Assembly (NCBI RefSeq): GCF_002086795.1
Contig: NZ_MVIM01000003.1
Coordinates: forward strand, 248,001 to 312,000
Direction of reading: 5' to 3'
Source: Mycolicibacterium tusciae
GTDB lineage: Bacteria; Actinomycetota; Actinomycetes; Mycobacteriales; Mycobacteriaceae
Length of the DNA: 64,000 bases
Positions within the stretch are counted from its first letter, which is position 1; every line of letters starts with the position of its first letter. Under the pieces are notes generated by a model that saw only the letters and a program-made list of their open reading frames with translations, was not told the DNA's origin and made no database searches. The position numbers and the translations under genes were made by a program. Below are positions 9,848 through 18,776 of this stretch, piece after piece.

Positions 9848-10693
9848 TCACTGAAGTCCGAGCGGGCCCGCCAACTCGGTGAGCGCGGGCACGAGCTTGT
9901 CAGTACCCGTCAAGACCTGAATCGGAACATGGTCGGCGCCTGCGGTCAGGTGCTCGGTGAGCCGTGCGGAGATGGCGTCGGTGGTGCCGTACGCCACGAC
10001 CGCGTCGACGAGCGCGTCGCTGCCCGGCTTCGCGACGTCGGCATCGGTGAAGCCCAGCCGCTTCCAGTTGTTCAGGTAGTTCGCGAGGTTGAGGTAGACC
10101 TCCAGCGCCTTGCGGCCGACCGCGCGGGCACGGTCCGCATCCGTGGTCAGCACCACCTTGTGCTCGGGGGCGATCAGGGCGTCCGGACCGACGAGCTCGC
10201 GTGCCTGCGCGGTGTGCTCAGGTGTGGTCAGGTAGGGATGCGCCCCGGCGCTGCGGCGCGCCGACAGCTTGAGCACCTGCGGACCGAGCGCGGCCACCAC
10301 CCGGCGGTCCTTCGGTACGCCGTACTCGTCGAGCTTGTCGAGGTACTCGTTCAGCGCGTCGTAGGGCTTCTTGTACTCCTGGTGCGCTTCGGGATGGCCG
10401 ACGCCGATGCCGAGCAGAAACCGGCCGGGGTAGGCCTTCTCGATGCGGTGGAAGGATTCGGCGACAGGACCGGCCGCGGCAGTCCAGATGTTGACGATGC
10501 CCGTCGCAAGTTGCAGCGACTCGGTGGCGCCGAGGATGGGGTCGATCCAGTCGAGCTCGGCAGGCGGTGAGCCACCGGCCCAGATGGCTCCGTAGCCGAG
10601 GGATTCGATGTCCTTGAGCTGCTGTCCAGACAGCTGCTGCCACCCCGAGTAGTGGCCGAAAACGCCGAACTTGCCGAGATCAGGTGTGGTCAT
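9848..10693 (-). CDS. LLM-class F420-dependent oxidoreductase (TIGR03620-like), copy 2
   Basis: 281 residues and closely similar to the next gene, with ESLGYGAIWAGGSPPAELDW, RFLLGIGVGHPEAH and YLNNWKRLGFTDADVAKPGSD. The frame is open far upstream, but the ATG at 10693 (MTTPDLGKFGVF) matches the start of the paralogue and has GGAG nearby, so it is chosen. Likely cytoplasmic, using cofactor F420; substrate unknown. First gene of the two-gene LLM operon. Confidence 0.85.
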   Translation of the reverse strand: MTTPDLGKFGVFGHYSGWQQLSGQQLKDIESLGYGAIWAGGSPPAELDWIDPILGATESLQLATGIVNIWTAAAGPVAESFHRIEKAYPGRFLLGIGVGHPEAHQEYKKPYDALNEYLDKLDEYGVPKDRRVVAALGPQVLKLSARRSAGAHPYLTTPEHTAQARELVGPDALIAPEHKVVLTTDADRARAVGRKALEVYLNLANYLNNWKRLGFTDADVAKPGSDALVDAVVAYGTTDAISARLTEHLTAGADHVPIQVLTGTDKLVPALTELAGPLGLQ

Positions 10694-10751
10694 GGTTGCT
10701 CCAACCGTCCAGGCGCGGGAGCGTATTCCGTTCGGCGCGCAGTGATTTGAA

Positions 10752-12257
10752 CTATTCCGTGCCGGCGGCCGACAGCTCGCCCGGAGTGGGCGCGATCGGG
10801 GCGGGCGCCACCAACGGAAGGCAGACGATGAACCGGGTGTCGCCCGGTTCGGACGACACCGCGATGTTTCCGCCGTGCTTCTCGACGATGATGCGCCAGG
10901 CGAGATCCAGTCCGAGGCCGGTGCCCTCACCGAACGGCTTCGTCGTGAAGAAGGGTGTGAAGATGCGGCCGATGATCTCCTCCGGAATGCCTGGGCCGTC
11001 GTCGCAGATTTCGACGCGGATCATCTCGTCGTTCTCACGCGAAGTGCGAATGGTCAAGGTGCCCTGGCCGCCCATCGCCTGGATGGCGTTCTCGATGATG
11101 TTCGTCCATACCTGGTTGAGATCACCTGGGTAGCACTGCAATTCGGGCAGTGTCTTGTCCATTTCCTTGACCAGGGTGACGGGCTTGCCCTTGCCTTCCA
11201 TGCCGATCTTGTCGCCGAACATCATGAGCGTGCTGCGCAGCAGTTCGTGGACGTCGACGCTGCCATAGGAGCCGCGGTCCATCTGCGAATACTGCTTCGC
11301 ACCCGCGAGCAGCGCGGAGATGCGCTTGCTGGCCTCGGCGATCTCGTTCATCCGCAGCTCGTTGTCGATCGTGTACTTCAGCCAACCGATCGCGCCCTGC
11401 AGCGACGCGGTGTTGTCGACGTCGTCCACCAACGCCGAAACCCGCTCCAGCCAATCGGTGTCCAGGCCCGCCTCCACGAACGTCGGCGCGTAATCCCAGG
11501 CGCCGACGATGCCGTGGTCTTCGAGCCATTCGCCGATCTGGTCTTCGCGATCGGAGGTTTCCAGCGCGGTCAGCTCATGATCTCGGGACTTGGCGACCTG
11601 CTCGGCGACCTCGTCCTGAATGTTCACCAGAACCCGCAGGGCCTCCGGCGTGAACTTGGCCTCGGCCACCATCGCGAGCTTGTGCCGCATATGCCCGACG
11701 CCTTCGCGTAGGTCGGCTACCGCGCGGGCGGTGGCGGCGGCCGGGTTGTTGAGCTGATGGGTCAGGCCCGCGGTGATGGTGCCCAGCGCCAGCAGCTTCT
11801 CGCGCTGGCCGATGATCTGGGTCTGTCGGCGGCCACCGACGAGGTGTCCCTCGAGCAGATGGACGGCCATGGGGAACTGGGTTCGCATGAAATCCGCGAA
11901 CTTGTTGGAGTCCAACACGAAGCAGCGGGCGGGCCTGGTCAGCCGTACCGAGGCCTGATAGGCCTGCTCTTCACCGGGGATGTAGGCCGACCACGCGCCG
12001 AAGTACACGCCGCGCTGAGACGTGCGGTTGGTCTGGATGTCGACGCCGCCGGACCGCTTCGACATGATCAGCTCGCCGTCGATCATCACGTAAAAACACG
12101 TCGCCGGCTCGCCCTCCTGGACGATGGGGCCCGCGGGGAACGTCTCGATGTGGCCGGCCGCGCACAGAATGTCGAGCTGCGGATCGGACAGGTCCTCGAA
12201 CAGGAACAGGGTCCGCAGCTCGTCACGCACGCATTCCTCTTCGCCTTGTGCGCCCAT
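10752..12257 (-). CDS. Histidine kinase with N-terminal cyclic-nucleotide-binding domain
   Basis: 501 residues, no membrane segment, so a soluble sensor. Residues about 15-125 form a CAP/cNMP-binding-like domain (GPIVQEGEPATCFYVMIDGEL). The H-box GLTHQLNNPAAA places the phosphoacceptor histidine near residue 167. The C-terminal ATPase domain has the N box NQVWTNIIENAIQAM, DDGPGIP, FTPFFTTKP and GTGLGLDLAWRI. The gene lies 22 bases after the REC-thioredoxin-reductase-like gene, so the kinase most likely phosphorylates that REC domain. The ATG at 12257 has a GAGAGGA site. Confidence 0.9.
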   Translation of the reverse strand: MGAQGEEECVRDELRTLFLFEDLSDPQLDILCAAGHIETFPAGPIVQEGEPATCFYVMIDGELIMSKRSGGVDIQTNRTSQRGVYFGAWSAYIPGEEQAYQASVRLTRPARCFVLDSNKFADFMRTQFPMAVHLLEGHLVGGRRQTQIIGQREKLLALGTITAGLTHQLNNPAAATARAVADLREGVGHMRHKLAMVAEAKFTPEALRVLVNIQDEVAEQVAKSRDHELTALETSDREDQIGEWLEDHGIVGAWDYAPTFVEAGLDTDWLERVSALVDDVDNTASLQGAIGWLKYTIDNELRMNEIAEASKRISALLAGAKQYSQMDRGSYGSVDVHELLRSTLMMFGDKIGMEGKGKPVTLVKEMDKTLPELQCYPGDLNQVWTNIIENAIQAMGGQGTLTIRTSRENDEMIRVEICDDGPGIPEEIIGRIFTPFFTTKPFGEGTGLGLDLAWRIIVEKHGGNIAVSSEPGDTRFIVCLPLVAPAPIAPTPGELSAAGTE

Positions 12258-12279
12258 CGGTTGTCCTCTCAGCCGGCAA

Positions 12280-13986
12280 TCACGCTTCCGCCAGATACCT
12301 GTGCACCAACATCACCGCCATCGACCCTTCGCCGACAGCGGCCGCAACCCGCTTCGCGGACTCCGAACGCACATCTCCTGCAACAAACACACCGGGCACA
12401 CTTGTTTCCAGGTGGTGCGGCGGGCGATCCAGCGTCCAGCCGACCTTGTCCCGCAGATCGGGTCCCGAAAGGATGAAGCCGTGATCGTCGCGGGCTATTC
12501 CCGCTTCCTCGAGCCAATCGGTGCGGGGGGTCGCGCCGATGAAGCAGCACATGCGGTCACAGGTGACCGTCTCGGTCTCGCCCGTCCGCTTGTCGAGGAG
12601 CACCAGCCCTGACAGGTGGTCGTCGGAGGCCACGGTGTCGACGACCTCGGTGCAGGTCCGGACCGTGATGTTCGGGGTCTTGAGGATCCGGTCGACGAGG
12701 TATTGCGACATGCCCGCCTCCAGGGAGGGACCACGAATCAGCATGGTCACCGATTTCGCGGTCTCCGACATGTACATCGCGGCCTGGCCCGCGGAGTTGG
12801 CGCCGCCGACGATGTACACGTCCTCGCCGGCGCATTCACTCTTGTCCGACACCGAGGCCCCGTAGAACACCCCGCGGCCCACGAAGTTCGCTTCGTTGGG
12901 ATCCTCGGGAGTCGCCCGGCATCCGGTGATCTCCAGCTGGCGGTAGTCCACGCCGGTGGCGAGGATGACGGCGCGCGCGCCAATGGTGTTGTCCCCGTTG
13001 AGGCGGATGGAGTGGGCCGCACCGACGCCATTGACCTCGAGCCGGCCGGCCTCCTGGGTCGTGATGACCTCGGCGCCGAAACGCTCGGCCTGTCTGCGCG
13101 CCGTCGTCGTCAGGTTGACGCCGGAGATGCCGTTCTCGAAGCCCAGGTAGTTCTCGATCTTCGAACTGCGGCCCGCCTGACCACCGGTGGTGGCCCTCTC
13201 GATCAGGACCGTCTTGAGGCCCTCCGACGCGCCGTATACCGCCGCGGCCAGGCCGGCAGGACCACCGCCGATCACCGCGAGGTCGTACATTTCCAGCTGC
13301 GGGGTGGTCGATAGGCCCAGCAGCGTGGCCAGTTCGACGTCCGTCGGTTCGACGAGCGTCTCGCCCTTCTCGGTGATGACGACCGGGAGCCTCTTGTCGT
13401 CGAGCCCCGCTGCCTGGAGGAGCTGCGAGCCCTTGGGCTCGTCGGAGTTGACGGCGCGGAACGAGTAGCCGTTGCGGGCCAGGAACTGGCGCACCTCCCA
13501 CGACCGCTCGTTGTATCGATGGCCGATGACCTTGGTGTACGGCATGCCCCGGTCGCCCACCGCGCGCCACTCCTCGAGCAGCCCGTCGATCACCGGATAC
13601 AACTTCTCCTCCGGCGGATCCCACGGCTTGAGCAGGTAGTGATCGAGGTCGACGACGTTGATCGCGTCGATCGCGGCGTGGGTGTCGGCGTATGCCGTCA
13701 GCAGCACCCTGCGCGCCAGCGGGAAGAAGTCCATCGCCTTCTCGAGAAACTCGATGCCGCTCATCTGCGGCATCCGGTAGTCGGCGACGAAGACCGCGAC
13801 GGCGTCGCCGCGCAGCTTGAGTTCCTTGAGGGTGTCGATGGCGTCGGCGCCGGATTCGGCGCGGACGATGCGGTAGCGCTCACCGTAGTGGCGACGCAGA
13901 TCGCGGGCCACGGCACGCGACACTGCCGGGTCGTCGTCGACGGTGAGAATGACGGGTTTACGAGCCTGCTCGGCGGGTGCGCTCAT
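12280..13986 (-). CDS. Response regulator fused to a thioredoxin-reductase-like flavoprotein
   Basis: 568 residues. Residues 1-130 are a receiver domain: VDDDP acidic cluster, phosphoacceptor Asp69 in VADYRMP, Thr97 and Lys120. Residues about 150-215 look like a glutaredoxin/thioredoxin-type domain without a CxxC. From about 235 there is a thioredoxin-reductase-like FAD/NADP module: IGGGPAGLAAAVYG, VYIVGGANSAGQAA and VPGVFVAGDVRSE. The redox-active CATC of thioredoxin reductases is replaced by YGASVSDKSEC, so disulfide exchange by the usual route is not expected. Cotranscribed with the cNMP-binding histidine kinase; divergent from a ferredoxin. Output is probably an NAD(P)H-dependent redox activity gated by phosphorylation; this is inference. 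Confidence 0.85.
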   Translation of the reverse strand: MSAPAEQARKPVILTVDDDPAVSRAVARDLRRHYGERYRIVRAESGADAIDTLKELKLRGDAVAVFVADYRMPQMSGIEFLEKAMDFFPLARRVLLTAYADTHAAIDAINVVDLDHYLLKPWDPPEEKLYPVIDGLLEEWRAVGDRGMPYTKVIGHRYNERSWEVRQFLARNGYSFRAVNSDEPKGSQLLQAAGLDDKRLPVVITEKGETLVEPTDVELATLLGLSTTPQLEMYDLAVIGGGPAGLAAAVYGASEGLKTVLIERATTGGQAGRSSKIENYLGFENGISGVNLTTTARRQAERFGAEVITTQEAGRLEVNGVGAAHSIRLNGDNTIGARAVILATGVDYRQLEITGCRATPEDPNEANFVGRGVFYGASVSDKSECAGEDVYIVGGANSAGQAAMYMSETAKSVTMLIRGPSLEAGMSQYLVDRILKTPNITVRTCTEVVDTVASDDHLSGLVLLDKRTGETETVTCDRMCCFIGATPRTDWLEEAGIARDDHGFILSGPDLRDKVGWTLDRPPHHLETSVPGVFVAGDVRSESAKRVAAAVGEGSMAVMLVHRYLAEA

Positions 13987-14069
13987 CAGTTATAAGTATG
14001 CGCCCGTCGTCCAAACCATTTCAGTCCAAGTCGGGTCGACCCCAGACGGGACCAACGTCACCTGCGGAA

Positions 14070-14083
14070 GGGACTTTCGCCCG
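14070..14083. promoter_or_regulatory. DosR-box-like site between the redox fusion gene and the ferredoxin
   Basis: GGGACTTTCGCCCG matches 11 of 14 core positions of the DosR (DevR) box GGGACTWWAGTCCC. It ends 37 bases before the ferredoxin start, in the region usual for activator binding. FdxA of M. tuberculosis belongs to the DosR regulon. The match is partial, so this is a candidate only. Confidence 0.4.
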
Positions 14084-14107
14084 CCGCGAACGACCGACGT
14101 CGGTGCC

Positions 14108-14113
14108 TAGCGT
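14108..14113 (+). promoter_or_regulatory. Candidate -10 element for leaderless ferredoxin transcript
   Basis: TAGCGT fits the mycobacterial TANNNT -10 pattern and lies seven bases before the GTG start at 14121, so a transcript could begin at the start codon. No ribosome binding site precedes that codon, which agrees with leaderless initiation. Confidence 0.4.
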
Positions 14114-14120
14114 TTTCGTT

Positions 14121-14486
14121 GTGACCTACGTGATTGGTTCGGCGTGCGTGGACGTGATGGACAAGTCCTGTATGGCGGAGTGCCCCGTGGACTGCATCTA
14201 TGAGGGCGCGCGCTCGCTCTATATCAACCCAGACGAATGCGTCGACTGCGGAGCCTGCAAGTTGATCTGCCGGGTCGAAGCGATCGAGTACGAGACTGAC
14301 CTGTCCGCGGACGAGGTGGTGCACCTGGCCGACAACGCCGCGTTCTTCACCACGGTCCTGCCCGGGCGGGACGGTCCGCTCGGTGTGCCCGGGGGAGCCC
14401 TGCAGCTGGGACGCGTCGGCGTCGACACACCGTTGGTGGCGGCCATGCCTGCGAAACCGCCGAGGGCCGGCTACTCCCCGTTGTGA
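14121..14486 (+). CDS. fdxA: 7Fe ferredoxin (FdxA-like)
   Basis: 121 residues from GTG 14121. The opening TYVIGSACVDVMDKSCMAECPVDCIYEG is that of bacterial [3Fe-4S][4Fe-4S] ferredoxins. Expected 3Fe ligands are Cys9, Cys17 and Cys50; 4Fe ligands are Cys21, Cys40, Cys43 and Cys46. The usual proline after the last cysteine is arginine (CRVEA). It carries electrons in the cytoplasm; the partner is unknown, though the divergent flavoprotein fusion is a candidate. The frame is open upstream, but the ferredoxin fold starts here and a -10-like TAGCGT supports a leaderless start. The 3' end overlaps the convergent small membrane protein gene. Confidence 0.85.
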   Translation: MTYVIGSACVDVMDKSCMAECPVDCIYEGARSLYINPDECVDCGACKLICRVEAIEYETDLSADEVVHLADNAAFFTTVLPGRDGPLGVPGGALQLGRVGVDTPLVAAMPAKPPRAGYSPL

Positions 14487-14779
14487 GTCTCCGACGCGAG
14501 GGGCCAGCGCCGGTGGGTGTACGGGATGGCGACCTTGTAGATGAAAGCCAGTAGCAGGCCCAAGACGACAAGGCTCACGATGCTGAACCCCGGTGCTCCG
14601 GTGTTGGTCCAGGTCATGAAAAGCCCGGCCACGCCGACGGCCGCGAAGCCGGCTGCCTGGGCGATCAGCCGAAACCCCATTTCGCCCCGGCCGATCTGTC
14701 GGAAGACAGCGGAGATGACGAGCATCGCGGCCGTTTCAACGACTCCAACGACCAGTACCACGATGAACAGCGCGGTCAT
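14471..14779 (-). CDS. Small membrane protein of unknown function
   Basis: 102 residues with three clear hydrophobic segments (about residues 4-26, 40-60 and 67-87). I do not recognise a functional family. The ATG at 14779 has an excellent GGAGGA site, so it is very likely translated. It converges with the ferredoxin gene, overlapping it by 16 bases, and is divergent from infA. Confidence 0.75.
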   Translation of the reverse strand: MTALFIVVLVVGVVETAAMLVISAVFRQIGRGEMGFRLIAQAAGFAAVGVAGLFMTWTNTGAPGFSIVSLVVLGLLLAFIYKVAIPYTHRRWPLASETHNGE

Positions 14780-14828
14780 CTTCCTCCAGGGCCTGTCGAG
14801 CCTTCGCTGAGCTGCGGGTTCGACGATT

Positions 14829-14856
14829 TTGGGGACGACGCCCGAGCAGGTAACAT
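14829..14856 (+). promoter_or_regulatory. Candidate promoter for infA
   Basis: TTGGGG (14829-14834) and TAACAT (14851-14856), 16 bases apart, are a moderate fit to a SigA-type promoter. This would give a leader of about 165 bases before infA. The 14780-15027 gap holds no gene that I can support. Confidence 0.4.
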
Positions 14857-15027
14857 AGATCGGCGGTGCGGCTACCGCGCCGACTCTCGGCGTGCCCTGT
14901 TCGGAAGTTCTCCGGAACTAGTAGGTCTCGGTTCACGTTAATGGAAGTCGGGGCTGACGCTGCGCCGGAACAGGCGCGAGCATCGATACGAAACGTACGA
15001 ATAACCAGAGGATCGCTGAAAAGGATT

Positions 15028-15249
15028 ATGGCCAAGAAAGACGGCGCCATAGAGGTTGAGGGTCGCGTGGTCGAGCCCCTGCCCAATGCGATGTTTCGCA
15101 TTGAGCTGGAGAACGGTCACAAGGTTCTCGCTCATATCAGCGGCAAGATGCGGCAGCACTACATCCGCATTCTGCCCGAGGACCGTGTCGTCGTGGAGTT
15201 GTCTCCATACGACCTTTCTCGGGGCCGCATCGTTTACCGGTACAAGTAA
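15028..15249 (+). CDS. infA: Translation initiation factor IF-1
   Basis: 73 residues, exactly the family length, a single S1/OB-fold domain. It binds the ribosomal A site during initiation. [43 protein letters not shown] and [11 protein letters not shown] are canonical. The ATG at 15028 has an AAAAGGA site. It heads the cluster infA-rpmJ-rpsM-rpsK-rpsD-rpoA-rplQ, conserved in actinobacteria. Confidence 0.98.
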
Positions 15250-15278
15250 CCAGAAGCACAGAAGGATCAGACACAGCC

Positions 15279-15392
15279 GTGAAGGTGAACCCGAGCGTCA
15301 AGCCCATTTGCGATAAGTGCAGGGTGATCCGTCGGCATGGGCGGGTCATGGTGATCTGCTCCGATCCTCGCCACAAGCAGCGGCAAGGCTGA
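15279..15392 (+). CDS. rpmJ: 50S ribosomal protein L36
   Basis: 37 residues from a GTG start. Its zinc-ribbon ligands CxxC (CDKC), a further cysteine (VICSDP) and the histidine of PRHKQRQG are all kept, so this is the zinc-binding (C+) form of L36. It lies 29 bases after infA with a GAAGGA site upstream. Confidence 0.95.
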
Positions 15393-15470
15393 GCGCTTGC
15401 GCGAAGACCAGAAAACACAGCTGGGTCTTCCGCTCAACACACAACTGAATGACGAAATCCCAGCACCACT

Positions 15471-15528
15471 GAGCGGATAGGCCGCTCATCTGCGTCCGGC
15501 ACGGAGGCCGGACCCCGACACCGTCGGG
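15471..15528 (+). promoter_or_regulatory. Three consecutive hairpins in the rpsM leader
   Basis: The 181-base gap between rpmJ and rpsM contains three perfect 6-bp stem-loops in a row: GAGCGG/CCGCTC (15471-15487), TCCGGC/GCCGGA (15495-15512) and CCCGAC/GTCGGG (15514-15528). None is followed by a T-tract. The arrangement suggests a ribosomal-protein-binding leader or an RNA-processing site; which protein would bind is unknown. Confidence 0.5.
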
Positions 15529-15573
15529 AACGGACTGGGATCAGACCTCCGCAACGAGAAGGAACACACCACT

Positions 15574-15948
15574 GTGGCACGTCTAGTGGGCGTCGACCTC
15601 CCGCGCGATAAGCGCATGGAGATCGCCCTGACCTACATCTACGGCATCGGCCGTACCCGCTCCCAGGAGATCCTGGAAGCTACCGGCATCGACCGGGACC
15701 TGCGCACCAAGGACCTGACCGACGATCAGGTCACGCAACTGCGCGACTACATCGAGGGCAACCTCAAGGTGGAGGGCGACCTGCGCCGCGAGGTGCAGTC
15801 TGACATTCGCCGCAAGATCGAGATCGGCTGCTACCAGGGTCTGCGGCACCGCCGCGGCCTGCCGGTGCGTGGCCAGCGGACCAAGACCAATGCGCGCACC
15901 CGCAAGGGCCCGAAGCGCACCATCGCCGGTAAGAAGAAGGCCAAGTAA
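15574..15948 (+). CDS. rpsM: 30S ribosomal protein S13
   Basis: 124 residues from GTG 15574. [25 protein letters not shown] and the basic tail [23 protein letters not shown] are canonical for S13 of the small-subunit head. A GAGAAGGA site precedes the start. Its TAA stop shares bases with the ATG of rpsK (TAATG), so translation is coupled. Confidence 0.98.
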   Translation: MARLVGVDLPRDKRMEIALTYIYGIGRTRSQEILEATGIDRDLRTKDLTDDQVTQLRDYIEGNLKVEGDLRREVQSDIRRKIEIGCYQGLRHRRGLPVRGQRTKTNARTRKGPKRTIAGKKKAK

Positions 15949-16367
15949 TGCCACCCGCAAAGAAGGCAGCAGGCGGAGCTCCCAAGAAGGGTCAGAAGAC
16001 CCGCCGCCGGGAAAAGAAGAACATTCCGCACGGCGCTGCGCACATCAAGAGCACATTCAACAACACGATCGTGACGATCACCGACCCGCAGGGCAACGTC
16101 ATCGCGTGGGCGTCCTCGGGACACGTCGGCTTCAAGGGTTCGCGGAAGTCGACCCCGTTCGCGGCACAGCTGGCCGCCGAGAACGCGGCCCGGAAGGCCC
16201 AGGAACACGGCGTCAAGAAGGTCGACGTCTTCGTGAAGGGCCCGGGCTCGGGCCGCGAGACCGCCATCCGCTCGTTGCAGGCCGCCGGCCTCGAGGTCGG
16301 CGCCATCGCCGACGTCACGCCTCAGCCGCACAACGGGTGCCGTCCGCCGAAGCGGCGCAGGGTCTAG
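15948..16367 (+). CDS. rpsK: 30S ribosomal protein S11
   Basis: 139 residues. [31 protein letters not shown] and [16 protein letters not shown] are S11 signatures; S11 forms the platform of the small subunit. The N-terminus has a lysine-rich actinobacterial extension. It overlaps rpsM by one base and is followed by rpsD after 14 bases. Confidence 0.98.
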   Translation: MPPAKKAAGGAPKKGQKTRRREKKNIPHGAAHIKSTFNNTIVTITDPQGNVIAWASSGHVGFKGSRKSTPFAAQLAAENAARKAQEHGVKKVDVFVKGPGSGRETAIRSLQAAGLEVGAIADVTPQPHNGCRPPKRRRV

Positions 16368-16381
16368 GAGGAACTGGAGAT

Positions 16382-16987
16382 ATGGCTCGTTACACCGGAC
16401 CCGCGACCCGCAAGTCACGCCGCCTCGGCGTCGACCTGGTCGGCGGCGATCAGTCGTTCGAGAAGCGCCCCTACCCGCCCGGCCAGCACGGCCGCGCGCG
16501 GATCAAGGAGAGCGAATACCGCCAGCAGCTGCAGGAGAAGCAGAAGGCCCGCTTCTCGTACGGCGTGATGGAGAAGCAGTTCCGCCGCTACTACGAAGAG
16601 GCCAACCGGCAGCCCGGCAAGACCGGTGACAACCTGCTGCGCATCCTCGAGAGCCGGCTGGACAACGTCGTCTACCGCGCAGGCCTGGCCCGCACTCGCC
16701 GCATGGCGCGTCAGCTGGTCAGCCACGGCCACTTCACCGTCAACGGTGTCAAGGTCGACATCCCGAGCTACCGGGTGTCGCAATACGACATCATCGACAT
16801 CAAGGAGAAGTCGCTGAACACGCTGCCGTTCGAGGTCGCGCGCGAGACCGCGGGCGATCGTCCGATCCCGGGCTGGCTGCAGGTCGTCGGCGAGCGTCAG
16901 CGCATCCTGGTGCACCAGTTGCCGGAGCGCGCACAGATCGACATTCCGCTGCAGGAGCAGCTGATCGTCGAGCTCTACTCGAAGTAA
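16382..16987 (+). CDS. rpsD: 30S ribosomal protein S4
   Basis: 201 residues, the usual length. MARYTGPATRKSRRLGVDL, KRPYPPGQHG and the S4 RNA-binding domain (RLDNVVYRAGLARTRRMARQLVSHGHF.VNG) are visible. The N-terminal zinc cysteines are absent, so this is the C-minus form. S4 starts small-subunit assembly and in other bacteria represses its own operon. Start at ATG 16382 after AGGAGGAACTGGAG. Confidence 0.98.
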   Translation: MARYTGPATRKSRRLGVDLVGGDQSFEKRPYPPGQHGRARIKESEYRQQLQEKQKARFSYGVMEKQFRRYYEEANRQPGKTGDNLLRILESRLDNVVYRAGLARTRRMARQLVSHGHFTVNGVKVDIPSYRVSQYDIIDIKEKSLNTLPFEVARETAGDRPIPGWLQVVGERQRILVHQLPERAQIDIPLQEQLIVELYSK

Positions 16988-16990
16988 ACC

Positions 16991-17013
16991 CTCGGGGGGC
17001 GCCGCCCCCCGAG
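16991..17013. terminator. Strong GC hairpin between rpsD and rpoA
   Basis: CTCGGGGGGC (16991-17000) and GCCCCCCGAG (17004-17013) form a perfect 10-bp stem with a three-base loop, four bases after the rpsD stop. No T-tract follows. It may attenuate transcription into rpoA or protect the upstream mRNA end. Confidence 0.5.
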
Positions 17014-17037
17014 CATCCCCCGAAAGACGTCAAATAG

Positions 17038-18117
<1,080 letters not shown>

Positions 18118-18187
18118 ACAAATCTCGAAAGAGAACCGTCCCGGTCCTACCTGATACGGGGGCCGGCCCCATTTAGGAGAAGTCGCA

Positions 18188-18769
18188 ATGCCCAAGCCCA
18201 CCAAGGGTCCTCGCCTCGGCGGGTCGTCCTCACACCAGAAGGCGCTGCTGGCCAACCTGGCCACGTCGCTCTTCGAGCACGGCCGGATCAAGACCACCGA
18301 GCCCAAGGCGCGGGCATTGCGGCCCTACGCGGAGAAGCTCATCACCCACGCCAAGAAGGGCACGCTGCACAACCGGCGTGAGGTGATGAAGAAGATCCGT
18401 GACAAGGACGTCGTGCACACGCTGTTCGCCGAGATCGGTCCGTTCTACTCCGACCGCAACGGCGGCTACACCCGCATCATCAAGGTGGAGGCGCGAAAGG
18501 GCGACAACGCCCCGATGGCCGTCATCGAGCTGGTGCGGGAGAAGACCGTGACCGATGAGGCCAACCGCGCTCGCCGGTCGGCCGCCTCGAAGAAGGCCGC
18601 CCCGGTCGCAGCTGCCGCGGCGCCGCAGGCCGCGGTCGAGCCGGAGGCCGCCGTCGGGCCCGAGGAGACTGTCGAAGAGGTCAAGGCTGAGGACGCCTCC
18701 ATCGAAGAGGCTCAGGAAGCCGAAGCCGCCGAAGAGGTCGCCGAGGAGAAGGCCGACGACGCCAAGTAG
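18188..18769 (+). CDS. rplQ: 50S ribosomal protein L17
   Basis: 193 residues. The first 120 carry the L17 fold ([44 protein letters not shown]). The last 70 are an alanine- and glutamate-rich low-complexity extension, common in mycobacterial L17 and absent from E. coli. It is the last ribosomal gene of this cluster, and truA starts seven bases later. Confidence 0.97.
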   Translation: MPKPTKGPRLGGSSSHQKALLANLATSLFEHGRIKTTEPKARALRPYAEKLITHAKKGTLHNRREVMKKIRDKDVVHTLFAEIGPFYSDRNGGYTRIIKVEARKGDNAPMAVIELVREKTVTDEANRARRSAASKKAAPVAAAAAPQAAVEPEAAVGPEETVEEVKAEDASIEEAQEAEAAEEVAEEKADDAK

Positions 18770-18776
18770 TGACGCT

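Noticed and set aside
15393..15573. A small gene between rpmJ and rpsM
   Set aside because: The stretch is dominated by three stem-loops and has no plausible start with a ribosome binding site.
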